Assembly (NCBI GenBank): GCA_000431975.1
Contig: HF988591.1
Location: forward strand, 1-11,826
Direction of reading: 5' to 3'
DNA length: 11,826 nucleotides
Source of the DNA: Prevotella sp. CAG:924
GTDB taxonomy: Bacteria > Bacteroidota > Bacteroidia > Bacteroidales > Bacteroidaceae
In this document: positions 1 to 7,019 of the stretch, in pieces
Numbering within the stretch: the first letter of the stretch is position 1
Layout: each line of letters begins with the position of its first letter
The notes under the pieces: model-generated
What the model was told of the DNA's origin: nothing
Database searches by the model: none
The model's input: the letters and a program-made list of their open reading frames with translations, nothing else
Made by a program: the position numbers and the translations under genes

Positions 1-75
1 TCTCGCAAAAATGGGCTTTTTAAGGGACGACTATATAATAAGGTAAGAGCACAACAGAAACACCATAATAACTGA
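1..75 (+). CDS. Possible 3' end of an upstream gene, product unknown
   Basis: Frame 1 is open from the window edge to a TGA at 73-75, which overlaps the first base of a strong terminator stem. The 24 residues are basic and end in KHHNN. The other two + frames also close early (TAA at 44-46 in frame 2, TAA at 21-23 in frame 3), so the sequence cannot say which frame is coding. The terminator right after supports a + strand gene ending near here. No family can be named. Confidence 0.3.
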   Translation, partial: SRKNGLFKGRLYNKVRAQQKHHNN

Positions 76-124
76 TGCGGACAGAGGCTAGCAGTAGAGC
101 GAGTCTCTGTCCGCATTGTTTTTT
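75..124 (+). terminator. Strong intrinsic terminator
   Basis: A perfect 12-bp stem (ATGCGGACAGAG at 75-86 paired with CTCTGTCCGCAT at 105-116) encloses an 18-base loop and is followed by TGTTTTTT (117-124). The T-run lies on the + strand side, so it ends a transcript entering from the left edge of the window. The minus side has no T-run, so it is unlikely to stop the minus-strand block as well. Confidence 0.85.
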
Positions 125-323
125 ATAAACCGGAATAAGTTTAGGTCCGCTGATATACCACCTTCCAACCATCATGTCTAATTCGGGTTAAACGTAAAAT
201 GAAGATGACACCCAAGCAATATGTCCAAAGCCTGGCCTGACAATTATCCATCAGGGCAGATTCATATCCTGACAGGACATAGCCAGCTTCATTCATCAGT
301 CCCATCCCAGTTTCTATAAGAAG
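125..323. other. Intergenic stretch, no supported gene
   Basis: This stretch lies between two convergent terminators. A 64-codon minus-strand reading frame (141-335) is possible, but its ATG sits inside the terminator hairpin at 324-358, it has no promoter or recognisable domain, and it would be read only past the GH3 terminator. I see no RNA gene or repeat here. Confidence 0.5.
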
Positions 324-358
324 ACGGCCATCCATACATCAAGAGTATGAATGGCCGT
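324..358 (-). terminator. Hairpin terminator downstream of the GH3 gene
   Basis: ACGGCCAT (324-331) plus CATAC (333-337) pairs with GTATG (345-349) plus ATGGCCGT (351-358) around a 7-base loop. The single mismatch, C332/A350 on the + strand, becomes a G-U wobble in minus-strand RNA, so the 14-pair stem is intact only in that orientation. It lies about 65 bases past the GH3 stop. The sequence after it on the minus strand is only moderately T-rich (CTTCTTAT), so termination may be incomplete. Confidence 0.6.
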
Positions 359-422
359 ATACTATGCCTGAATACAATGATTATGATTGATTATTGATAA
401 CACGTTTATAGTCCAACTTTTG

Positions 423-2744
423 CTATTTGTATTTCTGTACGCGCTCATCGTTGATCACACCATTCCAATCCATGCCATAGGCAAAATCGTAGGTGTGGCC
501 ATCAATGTCGGTATAGGGTATCATATCGCGGGCCACATCCTCACGCTGCAGTTCCACCGTCTCCATATTCTTCGGGAACTGACAAGGCAACAGGGCGGAG
601 GGTTCCTGACGACCGCTGATAAGATCGAAGAACGGTTGCGAGCTCGTGCCAAAACTGACAAGGATAGCATCCGCACTCTTCTCAAACTCGCTCACGATGA
701 CGGGACGGGTGGCATTGAGCAGTACGATGACAGGCTTTGAGCCCATCTTCTGCCTTGTCTCGTTGACGAGGATCATATCGTCCTTATTGGCTGTCTTCAC
801 GGTCTTGCCCTTATAGGAGCGGTTAGTGAAGCTCTCCTTCGGGTCACCGCCGGCGATGCTCACGGGACGGGCTTGGGTAGCCGTATAATCATTGTACTGC
901 AGCGAGATGGGTACATAACCGTTACCACCGGCCTTCACATCATCGGCCGAATAACCCGGTCCACTCATCGGTCCGTCAATACCCACAATGGCAAAGTCAG
1001 CCTCATCTGGACTGTCGACCACCTCATAATATTTCCCGACCATCTCCAAGTCGAAGGGTACGTCCCAGTAATCCTTTGTCACATTGCCAAAGAAATCGAC
1101 AGTGGAAGGGAAATGACGCTTGGGAACATAGACCTTCAGACGATTGTCCTTCAACGGCAATACATGACCGTGATTCTTCAGCATGACGATCGATCTCACC
1201 TGAGCGGCATAGCCCTTGGCCATGAAATCCTTGTTACCGACAGTAGCACGCGACTTGGCCACATCGAGATAGGGATTCTCAAACAATCCTGTACGGAAGA
1301 TCGGCATGAGCAACCGGCGGGCGGAAGCCATGATACGGCGGTGCCAGGCATCCTTGCCATATTCCTCATAGCCCATGCGGAAAGCCTTCAATACCGGACC
1401 CTTATCATTATTGCCGCCAAACTGGTCGACACCGGCCTTCAGAATCTCATAGTGACGCTGTGCCTCGCTGAGCGTCTCCACACCCCAGCACTTGCCGTCG
1501 AAGCTGTCGATCGCCTTGTTGTCGGCCGTCACCATCCAGTCGGTACAAGCCACGCCGTCAAACTTGAACTCATTGCGGAGCAGATCCGTGACGATATACT
1601 TCGAGAAGCTCTCACCCACATTCTTGCCCGAGGGGTCCTGCCCCCAAGACACGTTGTAGAAGGTCATCACCGCTCCCGTCTCCTTAGTGGGGCCATCGAG
1701 CTTGAACGCACCATTGAGGAACGACTGCATCGCCGTGCCAAAGAACTGTCCTCCGGGATATACTCCGTACTTGCCGTAATTGTAATGGCTGTCGCGGCCT
1801 GCCTCCACAGTGCCGCCGCCGGGCCAGTGCTTCGACATGCACGACACCGACTCGAAGCCCCATCCGTCCTTAATGGCAGCATCGCCAAGGGAGGTCTGGA
1901 AGCCATCGACATACGCACGGCTCATATCCGTGACAAGCTGTGGATCCTCTCCGAAAGTACCGGTGAACCGGGTCCAACGAGGCTCAGTAGCCACATCGAC
2001 CTGAGGCGACAGGGCTGTGGTGATGCCTAAGGCACGGTATTCCTGCGCACCGATGTGTCCGAACTCCCTCACCAGACTGGGATCGAACGTGGCAGCCAGT
2101 CCTAAAGCCGTAGGCCAATGAGAGATGTCTCCGGCTGCACCATAGTTGTACTCGGCATTGGCTGCCGTCTCGTGGCGGGGATCGGTCGAGTTGTTCACGG
2201 GAATGCCGTGCTTCAGTCCCTCCACATAAGCCTGCAGATTGTTGCTCCACTCCGCAGCTGTCGCCGCATCCTTCACTTTCGTCACGAGCACGGCACGCAG
2301 ATTGTCGTCCTTGAGGAACTTCTTCTGCACATCGCTTAGCGTTGCGGCGCTCACCTTAGCCTTTGTAAATGTCTTGCCATTGTAAGTGGAAGCACCATAC
2401 CCTACCTCAGGAGAAGGTATCTGCTGATGAGCCGAATAGAGCATCAGACCGGCGATCTCCTCATCCGACAACTGTGACACAAGGTCATTGACACGCACAT
2501 CGAGGGGCAGACGCCAGTCCTCATAATTGTCGAGCCGGCCATTGCGGTTCAGATCCTTAAACCACAAGCCGTCCTGGGAAAGCAACCTCACACCGCTCTT
2601 CGGCGAATAGCCCAGCGTGGGGCCACCTTTCTGCACCACGAGATTATACTGACCTTTCTTCACAATGGCAGGCCGGTCGGCTGCCTGCATGACCGTGGTA
2701 AGGCACAAGCCGACAGCGAAAAGAATAGAATAATTGAATTTCAT
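423..2744 (-). CDS. Exported glycoside hydrolase family 3 enzyme (beta-glucosidase/beta-xylosidase type)
   Basis: This 773-residue protein should hydrolyse terminal beta-linked glucose or xylose from oligosaccharides in the periplasm or at the cell surface. Residues 1-21 form a signal peptide ending VMQA. Residues 64-75 form a loop matching the EF-hand calcium pattern (D64, N66, N68, G69, E75). The GH3 barrel spans about 85-490: KHWPGGG at 305-311, and TDW at 401-403, where D402 aligns with the usual SDW nucleophile. The GH3 C-terminal alpha/beta-sandwich spans about 515-760 and ends in YDFAYGMDW, equivalent to the family's FGYGLSY. A C-terminal fibronectin-III-like domain is absent. An in-frame ATG at 2810 would put 22 basic residues before the signal peptide, so I chose the ATG at 2744. 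It follows esterase 2842-4473 by 97 bases with no terminator, so co-transcription is likely. Exact substrate cannot be read from the sequence. Confidence 0.92.
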   Translation of the reverse strand: MKFNYSILFAVGLCLTTVMQAADRPAIVKKGQYNLVVQKGGPTLGYSPKSGVRLLSQDGLWFKDLNRNGRLDNYEDWRLPLDVRVNDLVSQLSDEEIAGLMLYSAHQQIPSPEVGYGASTYNGKTFTKAKVSAATLSDVQKKFLKDDNLRAVLVTKVKDAATAAEWSNNLQAYVEGLKHGIPVNNSTDPRHETAANAEYNYGAAGDISHWPTALGLAATFDPSLVREFGHIGAQEYRALGITTALSPQVDVATEPRWTRFTGTFGEDPQLVTDMSRAYVDGFQTSLGDAAIKDGWGFESVSCMSKHWPGGGTVEAGRDSHYNYGKYGVYPGGQFFGTAMQSFLNGAFKLDGPTKETGAVMTFYNVSWGQDPSGKNVGESFSKYIVTDLLRNEFKFDGVACTDWMVTADNKAIDSFDGKCWGVETLSEAQRHYEILKAGVDQFGGNNDKGPVLKAFRMGYEEYGKDAWHRRIMASARRLLMPIFRTGLFENPYLDVAKSRATVGNKDFMAKGYAAQVRSIVMLKNHGHVLPLKDNRLKVYVPKRHFPSTVDFFGNVTKDYWDVPFDLEMVGKYYEVVDSPDEADFAIVGIDGPMSGPGYSADDVKAGGNGYVPISLQYNDYTATQARPVSIAGGDPKESFTNRSYKGKTVKTANKDDMILVNETRQKMGSKPVIVLLNATRPVIVSEFEKSADAILVSFGTSSQPFFDLISGRQEPSALLPCQFPKNMETVELQREDVARDMIPYTDIDGHTYDFAYGMDWNGVINDERVQKYK

Positions 2745-2841
2745 AGATGATAAAATTACCCGGGTCACCCTGTCCCTAGTCAGCCGCTTAAACCGGCAAG
2801 AGAACATCACAACAAGCGTAACGGCCCAATAAATAACCGAT

Positions 2842-4473
2842 TTATTCTTTACCTATCTTCAGCAGATCAGCGTCGAAATCACCTTTCCGACACCGGCTAT
2901 CGGTATCGAATATCATTGTGGCGGGAGCCTCAATGGTGTACGCATCCCAATGGGGTACTCCCCGTCCGTTGGGGTTGCCGGTACGGGCGAAGTTGATCCA
3001 GGCTGAACTCATAACATCACCCAGTTGGATGGCGGCGGGGGTGGCGTCGGTAGAGGCGGCACAACGCGTCACATTATTAAATACGTAAGGAAGTTCAGCA
3101 CAATGGCTGGCCGTGAGGATGCCATCGAGTGCGGTACTCTGATAGGTAAACACATAGTTCCATACAGGCGCCCCCTGGTCAGCAGCCTTGATCCTTACCT
3201 GACTGACGGCCTGCGGACGATACTTAAAGTCGACAAGCGGCATGAGATAAGCCGGTTTGTCAGGATAGGCCTTCTTATAAGCCTTCACATAATCGGCCGT
3301 CATGTCGCCGTACTTCGTCTGCAAGGTGGCGACAGCCTCGCTCTCGCTCTTATGAAGGAGCGAAGGATCGGTCACCACCGCGAACCCGGCAAACTCGTTC
3401 ATCACGCTACCGATGATCATCGGCACGTCGGCCGTCAGCTTCTCGCTGCCGTTGGTAAAGGCATGCTCGGGCAACAGGTCGCCATCCTTCGTAGGCATAA
3501 AGCCCCAGATGCTCGCTTCAGCGGCGGCAGCACCCGCATCTTTCCTCACCAGCGCGACAGCCTTCGTAGCAGCGGCAAGCAGATCGGCATAGGGCACTGT
3601 CTTGATCTTATCGATCGTCGAGGCGTCAAGTCCCAAGATGGCCGCCGTGAGCTCGCCGATACGGGCCGACCACTTGTTCTCCATGAAATGGGCACCCGAT
3701 CCGCTTTCCACAATAGCTTTCTGAAAGAGGCCCTTGGCTGAGGGCATGCAGCAGAGCGTAGACACCTTACGACCGCCACCGCTCTGACCGAATATCGTCA
3801 CATTGTCGGGATCGCCACCGAAGTTGGCAGCATTGGCCTTCACCCACTGCAATGCCTTGACGATATCCATCATACCGAGGTTGGCCGAGTGCTTATATTT
3901 CTCACCGAAAGATGAGAGATTGAGAAATCCGAGCGCATTGAGGCGATGGTTCAGCGAAATGACCACCACATCGCCTTTATTGCAGAGCGAGGCACCATCG
4001 TAGGCAGGCTGTTCCTGTCCGCTTCCCGTCGAGAAGCCACCTCCATGGATCCATACCATCACCGGCCGTTTCTTGCCGTCGTTCAAACCTTTCGTCCACA
4101 CATTGACACGCAGGCAGTCCTCCCCGGCGAAGCCGTCGTCCCAATGGGAAGAGAACCCCAGCACATCCATGTACCAGCCCGTGCGGAACTCCTGAGGGCA
4201 GGTGGGACCATAGGCACGTGAGGAACGCACGCCACTCCAAGGCGTAGGATCTTCCGGCTCTGCGAAGCGGGCAGCCTGAGCATAGGGAATACCCTTGAAA
4301 ACATAGACGCCGTTCTCGCGGTAGCCGGCTACCTTGCCGAAAGTCGTCACCGCCGTATTGGCCTCTGTCGAGGTGTTGATCGTATAACCGGACACACGGT
4401 TCTGCGCCATCATGGGCAGGCTGGCAGCCAACAAGACCGTCAGCATGCCAAGGGATAAGAATTTATGTTTCAT
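2842..4473 (-). CDS. Exported type B carboxylesterase (alpha/beta hydrolase)
   Basis: The protein has 543 residues, normal for type B carboxylesterases. Residues 1-23 form a signal peptide ending MMA before Q24, so it acts outside the cytoplasm. Landmarks appear in family order: oxyanion-hole HGGGF (143-147), nucleophile elbow GQSGG with S231, likely acid E360 in the segment GSVMNEF, and likely catalytic H457 in HCAELPYVF. The usual elbow is GESAG, so the GQSGG form is a variant, but the triad looks complete. The natural ester is unknown. Beside a GH3 enzyme, removal of acyl or aryl esters from plant polysaccharide fragments is a reasonable inference. A TAnnTTTG promoter element lies 35 bases upstream of the start, and GH3 follows on the same strand. 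Confidence 0.93.
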   Translation of the reverse strand: MKHKFLSLGMLTVLLAASLPMMAQNRVSGYTINTSTEANTAVTTFGKVAGYRENGVYVFKGIPYAQAARFAEPEDPTPWSGVRSSRAYGPTCPQEFRTGWYMDVLGFSSHWDDGFAGEDCLRVNVWTKGLNDGKKRPVMVWIHGGGFSTGSGQEQPAYDGASLCNKGDVVVISLNHRLNALGFLNLSSFGEKYKHSANLGMMDIVKALQWVKANAANFGGDPDNVTIFGQSGGGRKVSTLCCMPSAKGLFQKAIVESGSGAHFMENKWSARIGELTAAILGLDASTIDKIKTVPYADLLAAATKAVALVRKDAGAAAAEASIWGFMPTKDGDLLPEHAFTNGSEKLTADVPMIIGSVMNEFAGFAVVTDPSLLHKSESEAVATLQTKYGDMTADYVKAYKKAYPDKPAYLMPLVDFKYRPQAVSQVRIKAADQGAPVWNYVFTYQSTALDGILTASHCAELPYVFNNVTRCAASTDATPAAIQLGDVMSSAWINFARTGNPNGRGVPHWDAYTIEAPATMIFDTDSRCRKGDFDADLLKIGKE

Positions 4474-4507
4474 TCTGTTCTTGTTCTTATAAATTGTTTC
4501 ACTTCCT

Positions 4508-4515
4508 CAAATATA
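4508..4515 (-). promoter_or_regulatory. Promoter -7 element for the esterase/GH3 pair
   Basis: The minus strand reads TATATTTG, an exact match to the Bacteroidetes TAnnTTTG element, about 35 bases before the ATG at 4473. No clear TTTG occurs 19-21 bases upstream; the nearest T-rich stretch lies about 24 bases away. The leader would be about 28 bases. It follows a terminator (4567-4623), which supports independent transcription of this pair. Confidence 0.6.
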
Positions 4516-4566
4516 CGTCATTCTTCCGAGACTTCATCTGAAAAAAGAAACATTTCTCCAACTTTC

Positions 4567-4623
4567 AAAAACCATGGGCACTATCATTGTCACCAGCCGT
4601 AAAGGCTAATGACAACGATAGTG
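4567..4623 (-). terminator. Intrinsic terminator after the broken outer-membrane gene
   Basis: Read on the minus strand, a 14-bp outer stem (4579-4592 with 4610-4623, one G-U pair) continues through two U-G pairs into an inner AGCC/GGCT stem with loop TTTAC, giving about 20 paired positions. A run of five T's (complement of 4567-4571) follows after a short spacer. The wobbles pair only in minus-strand RNA, which fixes the direction. It ends the transcript of the remnant at 4667-4910. Confidence 0.75.
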
Positions 4624-4666
4624 GCTCAAACAGTTGCCATGCGTAATATTTGAGTGATTTCTGTCT

Positions 4667-4910
4667 TTAGAAGTTGATCGTCGTCGACAGGTTGATCTCA
4701 AACGGGCGGATGTAAGAGCCCGACATCAGATAGTTCTTATAGTTCGACGTGTCAGTCACAAGATCAGCAGCACTGATCGAGCCCGTGGCACCGCTCTTTT
4801 GAAGAAGATTATTCCGTTACTGTCGAGTCTGCCGGCTCTGTCGGCAGGGCCATAGCGACCCCTGGCACCATTGAAGCCAATAGTGCGGCAGAGAAAAGAT
4901 TCATTTTCAT
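4667..4910 (-). pseudogene. Gutted outer-membrane beta-barrel gene, possibly SusC/TonB-dependent receptor
   Basis: From the ATG at 4910 the minus strand encodes 33 residues that begin as a signal peptide (MKMNLFSAALLASMVPG..., with VAMA as a likely cleavage region) and stop at TAA 4809-4811. Just beyond, in the +1 frame (4816-4667), are 49 residues ending SYIRPFEINLSTTINF and a stop. Alternating hydrophobic residues and a terminal phenylalanine are typical of the last strand of an outer-membrane barrel. So the two ends of an exported barrel gene survive, joined out of frame, with the whole middle missing. The gene keeps a terminator. Assignment to SusC rests on the neighbouring enzymes and a SusC-like tail; another barrel family is possible. 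The 33-residue peptide could still be translated, but I see no evidence of function. Confidence 0.6.
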
Positions 4911-5032
4911 AAATGAAAATTTTAAAATGTTGTTAGGTAATTAGTTTATGAGAAAAAAGTAATAGTGCTATACGTTATAGTAAAATAGGTAGATATCGTT
5001 TCTACAATACGCTCACGCGTAGTTTCTCAGCA

Positions 5033-5062
5033 TACGGCAGGGCCGGTTGTTACCCTGCCGTA
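5033..5062 (-). terminator. Strong hairpin after the first esterase gene
   Basis: A perfect 10-bp stem (TACGGCAGGG at 5033-5042 with CCCTGCCGTA at 5053-5062) with a 10-base loop starts about 17 bases after the stop of esterase 5079-6686. A further 6-bp stem (5023-5028 with 5065-5070) can extend it past an internal loop. No T-run follows on the minus strand, so it may stabilise or process the esterase mRNA rather than terminate it fully. Confidence 0.5.
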
Positions 5063-5078
5063 CGGAGAAAAAGGATGT

Positions 5079-6686
5079 TTATTTATCAAGCAATTTGTCA
5101 ATAGTATTATAGCGCGCCTGACGCCAAGGCTCTGACTGAAGCTTGGAATCGACATCGATATGAAGCACATAGTGACTGTCGCCCTCATTGAAAGGCTTCC
5201 AGTCGACCAGTCCCAGGCCATTCGGATTGCCGTACTTCACGAAGTTCACATAATAAGAAGAGAACTGTGCGCTTACGACGTAGTCGTCGGCTGTCCAGGG
5301 GAACATGGTGTTCGTAGCAAGGTTGCCCATAGCATACTCGATATCTGCAGAGTGCACGGCAGCGGGAGCGGGAGGTGTGACGGGAGCATCCTCTGCCACA
5401 TCAACAGTACCACCGGCCAGTCCGGGTGCCTTGCCCTTTACCTGCATATTGGGACGCGGATGGCAGTAGATGTAACGGTAAACCGGCATCTTGCTCGTCT
5501 GACGCAGCAGATCGCACCATTTCCAGGTGTTGTAAGAGATGAAGACATCACCGCCAAGCTCATAGCCGGGCAGCCCTGTCACATCGGCATCGGTCTTGAT
5601 ATTGTAGAGATCCGTTATCATCTTACCGTCCGTACCGAAGAACTTTGCGGCAAACGCCTGAGTATTGGCTACGGTAGGAACGGCACCACCGAGCATGGCG
5701 GCTATGGGCATCTCACCGGAGTTGTTACCGATAAGAACAGCCACCTGTGCCTGATCGCCTCTCTTATAGACCTCTTCAGGATCCTCCGTGAGGAAATAGC
5801 CGTCAATGTTGTAGCAAGGAACACCGCTGAATTCGGAGATCTTGTTGAGAGAGTCAGCCGAAAGCTTACGCAGCTCGCTGATCTTCTTGAAACCATGCTT
5901 CTTGGCCCAAGCCACACCCTGCTGCTCTGCCTCCTTCAGCGTAGCCGGCTTGGCAGTACCTACTACCGAACCGGAAGAGCCCATCACCTGATGAAGCATG
6001 TCCTTGCAAAGCGGTGACACCATCAATGCACTCGTCGACATCGAACCGGCTGACTCGCCAACGATCGTAATCTTCTTAGGATCACCGCCGAAAGCTGCGA
6101 TATTGTCGTACACCCACTTAATGGCTGCAGCCTGATCCATCCAACCATAGTTGCCAGAACCCTTGTAGCTGGTCTCCTTGGAGAGCTGCGGGTGGGCAAA
6201 GAAACCAAAGATGCCCTCGCGATAGTTGGCTGTCACCACGATGATGCCTTTACGGGCAAGTGACACACCTTCATAACGATATTCAGAACCGTCGCCCGAC
6301 ATCAGGCCACCACCATTGAAATAGATAAGAATAGGCAGCTTCTCATCCATCTTCTTTGCCGGTGTCCATACATTCAGATAGAGACAGTCCTCACTGTGCT
6401 TAGGTCCTTGAAACTTCATGTCACCAAAGGCATTGTACATCATAGGATCATTGCCATAGGTCTTCGTCTCTCTGACACCTTCCCACGCTTTCACCGGCTG
6501 AGGTGCCTTCCAACGAAGATCGCCCACAGGGGGCTGTGCGAAAGGAATGCCTTCAAATACTTTTACTCCTGACGAGTCACGGCCCTCTATCATACCGCCT
6601 TCTACACGGACACGCGGACCATTCTGAGCCCAAGCTCCGGCAACAGCCAGAAAAGCCACTGCAAAAGAGATTATCTGTCTTTTCAT
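5079..6686 (-). CDS. Exported type B carboxylesterase (alpha/beta hydrolase)
   Basis: The protein has 535 residues with a signal peptide ending AWA before Q21. Type B landmarks: the N-terminal VFEGIPFAQPPVG motif (43-55), the SEDCLYLNVW motif (98-107), nucleophile elbow GESAG with S212 (210-214), likely acid E325 in GNNSGEM, and likely H445 in VHSADIEY. The oxyanion loop is NGGG (124-127) instead of the usual HGGG. A proline-rich insert (about 434-442, DAPVTPPAP) precedes the histidine segment. It is a distant relative, not a recent copy, of the esterase at 2842-4473, judged from motif differences. The substrate is unknown; an ester on plant cell-wall polysaccharide is inferred from context. 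It is the first gene of the minus-strand block, divergent from the DUF6377-type regulator. Confidence 0.93.
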   Translation of the reverse strand: MKRQIISFAVAFLAVAGAWAQNGPRVRVEGGMIEGRDSSGVKVFEGIPFAQPPVGDLRWKAPQPVKAWEGVRETKTYGNDPMMYNAFGDMKFQGPKHSEDCLYLNVWTPAKKMDEKLPILIYFNGGGLMSGDGSEYRYEGVSLARKGIIVVTANYREGIFGFFAHPQLSKETSYKGSGNYGWMDQAAAIKWVYDNIAAFGGDPKKITIVGESAGSMSTSALMVSPLCKDMLHQVMGSSGSVVGTAKPATLKEAEQQGVAWAKKHGFKKISELRKLSADSLNKISEFSGVPCYNIDGYFLTEDPEEVYKRGDQAQVAVLIGNNSGEMPIAAMLGGAVPTVANTQAFAAKFFGTDGKMITDLYNIKTDADVTGLPGYELGGDVFISYNTWKWCDLLRQTSKMPVYRYIYCHPRPNMQVKGKAPGLAGGTVDVAEDAPVTPPAPAAVHSADIEYAMGNLATNTMFPWTADDYVVSAQFSSYYVNFVKYGNPNGLGLVDWKPFNEGDSHYVLHIDVDSKLQSEPWRQARYNTIDKLLDK

Positions 6687-6785
6687 ATTATAGGTTTTTA
6701 AAAAAGTGTTTCGTTTAAAAATGTTACATCGTCCGATGAAAATTTTCCATTTCTACGGACCATCCGTCTTAAATTTCAGGTACTG

Positions 6786-6793
6786 CAAAGTTA
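6786..6793 (-). promoter_or_regulatory. Promoter -7 element for the first esterase gene
   Basis: The minus strand reads TAACTTTG, an exact TAnnTTTG match, 100 bases upstream of the ATG at 6686. A T-rich stretch containing TTTG lies 15-23 bases upstream, so the -33 element is imperfectly placed. The implied leader is about 93 bases, long enough to carry regulatory structure. Confidence 0.55.
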
Positions 6794-6950
6794 GCGATTA
6801 TTTACATACAAAAAAGACGTTGCAATAGCAAAGAAGATAAAAAGTAAATGGACATACATTATAAATCACTGAATATCAACAACTATCAAATTACGAATAG
6901 TAAACTCTTATTATATCTTTATTCCTGCAAATGAAAAACCGCCACCAAGA

Positions 6951-6982
6951 TTTGCACCTTCCTTTGAAAAATATTACTTTTG
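6951..6982 (+). promoter_or_regulatory. Bacteroidetes promoter for the DUF6377-type regulator
   Basis: TTTG (6951-6954), a 20-base spacer and TACTTTTG (6975-6982) match the Bacteroidetes sigma-ABfr consensus TTTG-N19-21-TAnnTTTG exactly. Transcription would start near 6988, about 30 bases before the ATG at 7020. Confidence 0.8.
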
Positions 6983-7019
6983 CATTTGGATAAAATACGC
7001 CTAAATATAATATCGACAG

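Larger units (their letters stand above)
6687..7019. promoter_or_regulatory. Divergent regulatory region between esterase and regulator
   Basis: This 333-bp A/T-rich region has no gene and holds promoters for both flanking genes. The esterase side has a leader of about 93 bases containing three small dyads: ACGGA-CCA-TCCGT (6755-6767), GAAAATTTTC (6738-6747) and CATCG-TC-CGATG (6727-6738). They could be operator sites or RNA hairpins; nothing in the sequence decides this. The middle (about 6800-6950) is A/T-rich without clear structure. Confidence 0.6.

Noticed and set aside
32..47. A 16-base sequence (TATATAATAAGGTAAG) near the left edge also found at about 8038-8054 in the regulator gene.
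   Set aside because: Its flanks do not match, and a short A/T-rich match of this size in 11.8 kb can arise by chance, so I do not call a repeat.
873..2030. A 385-codon + strand reading frame opposite the GH3 gene.
   Set aside because: It lies wholly antisense to a gene with clear GH3 motifs, has no recognisable domain or promoter, and is explained by codon structure of the real gene.
2745..2810. A longer GH3 start at 2810.
   Set aside because: The extra 22 residues are basic and would bury the signal peptide that begins at the ATG at 2744.
5160..6017. A 285-codon + strand reading frame opposite the first esterase.
   Set aside because: It is antisense to the esterase catalytic core (including GESAG) and shows no domain of its own.
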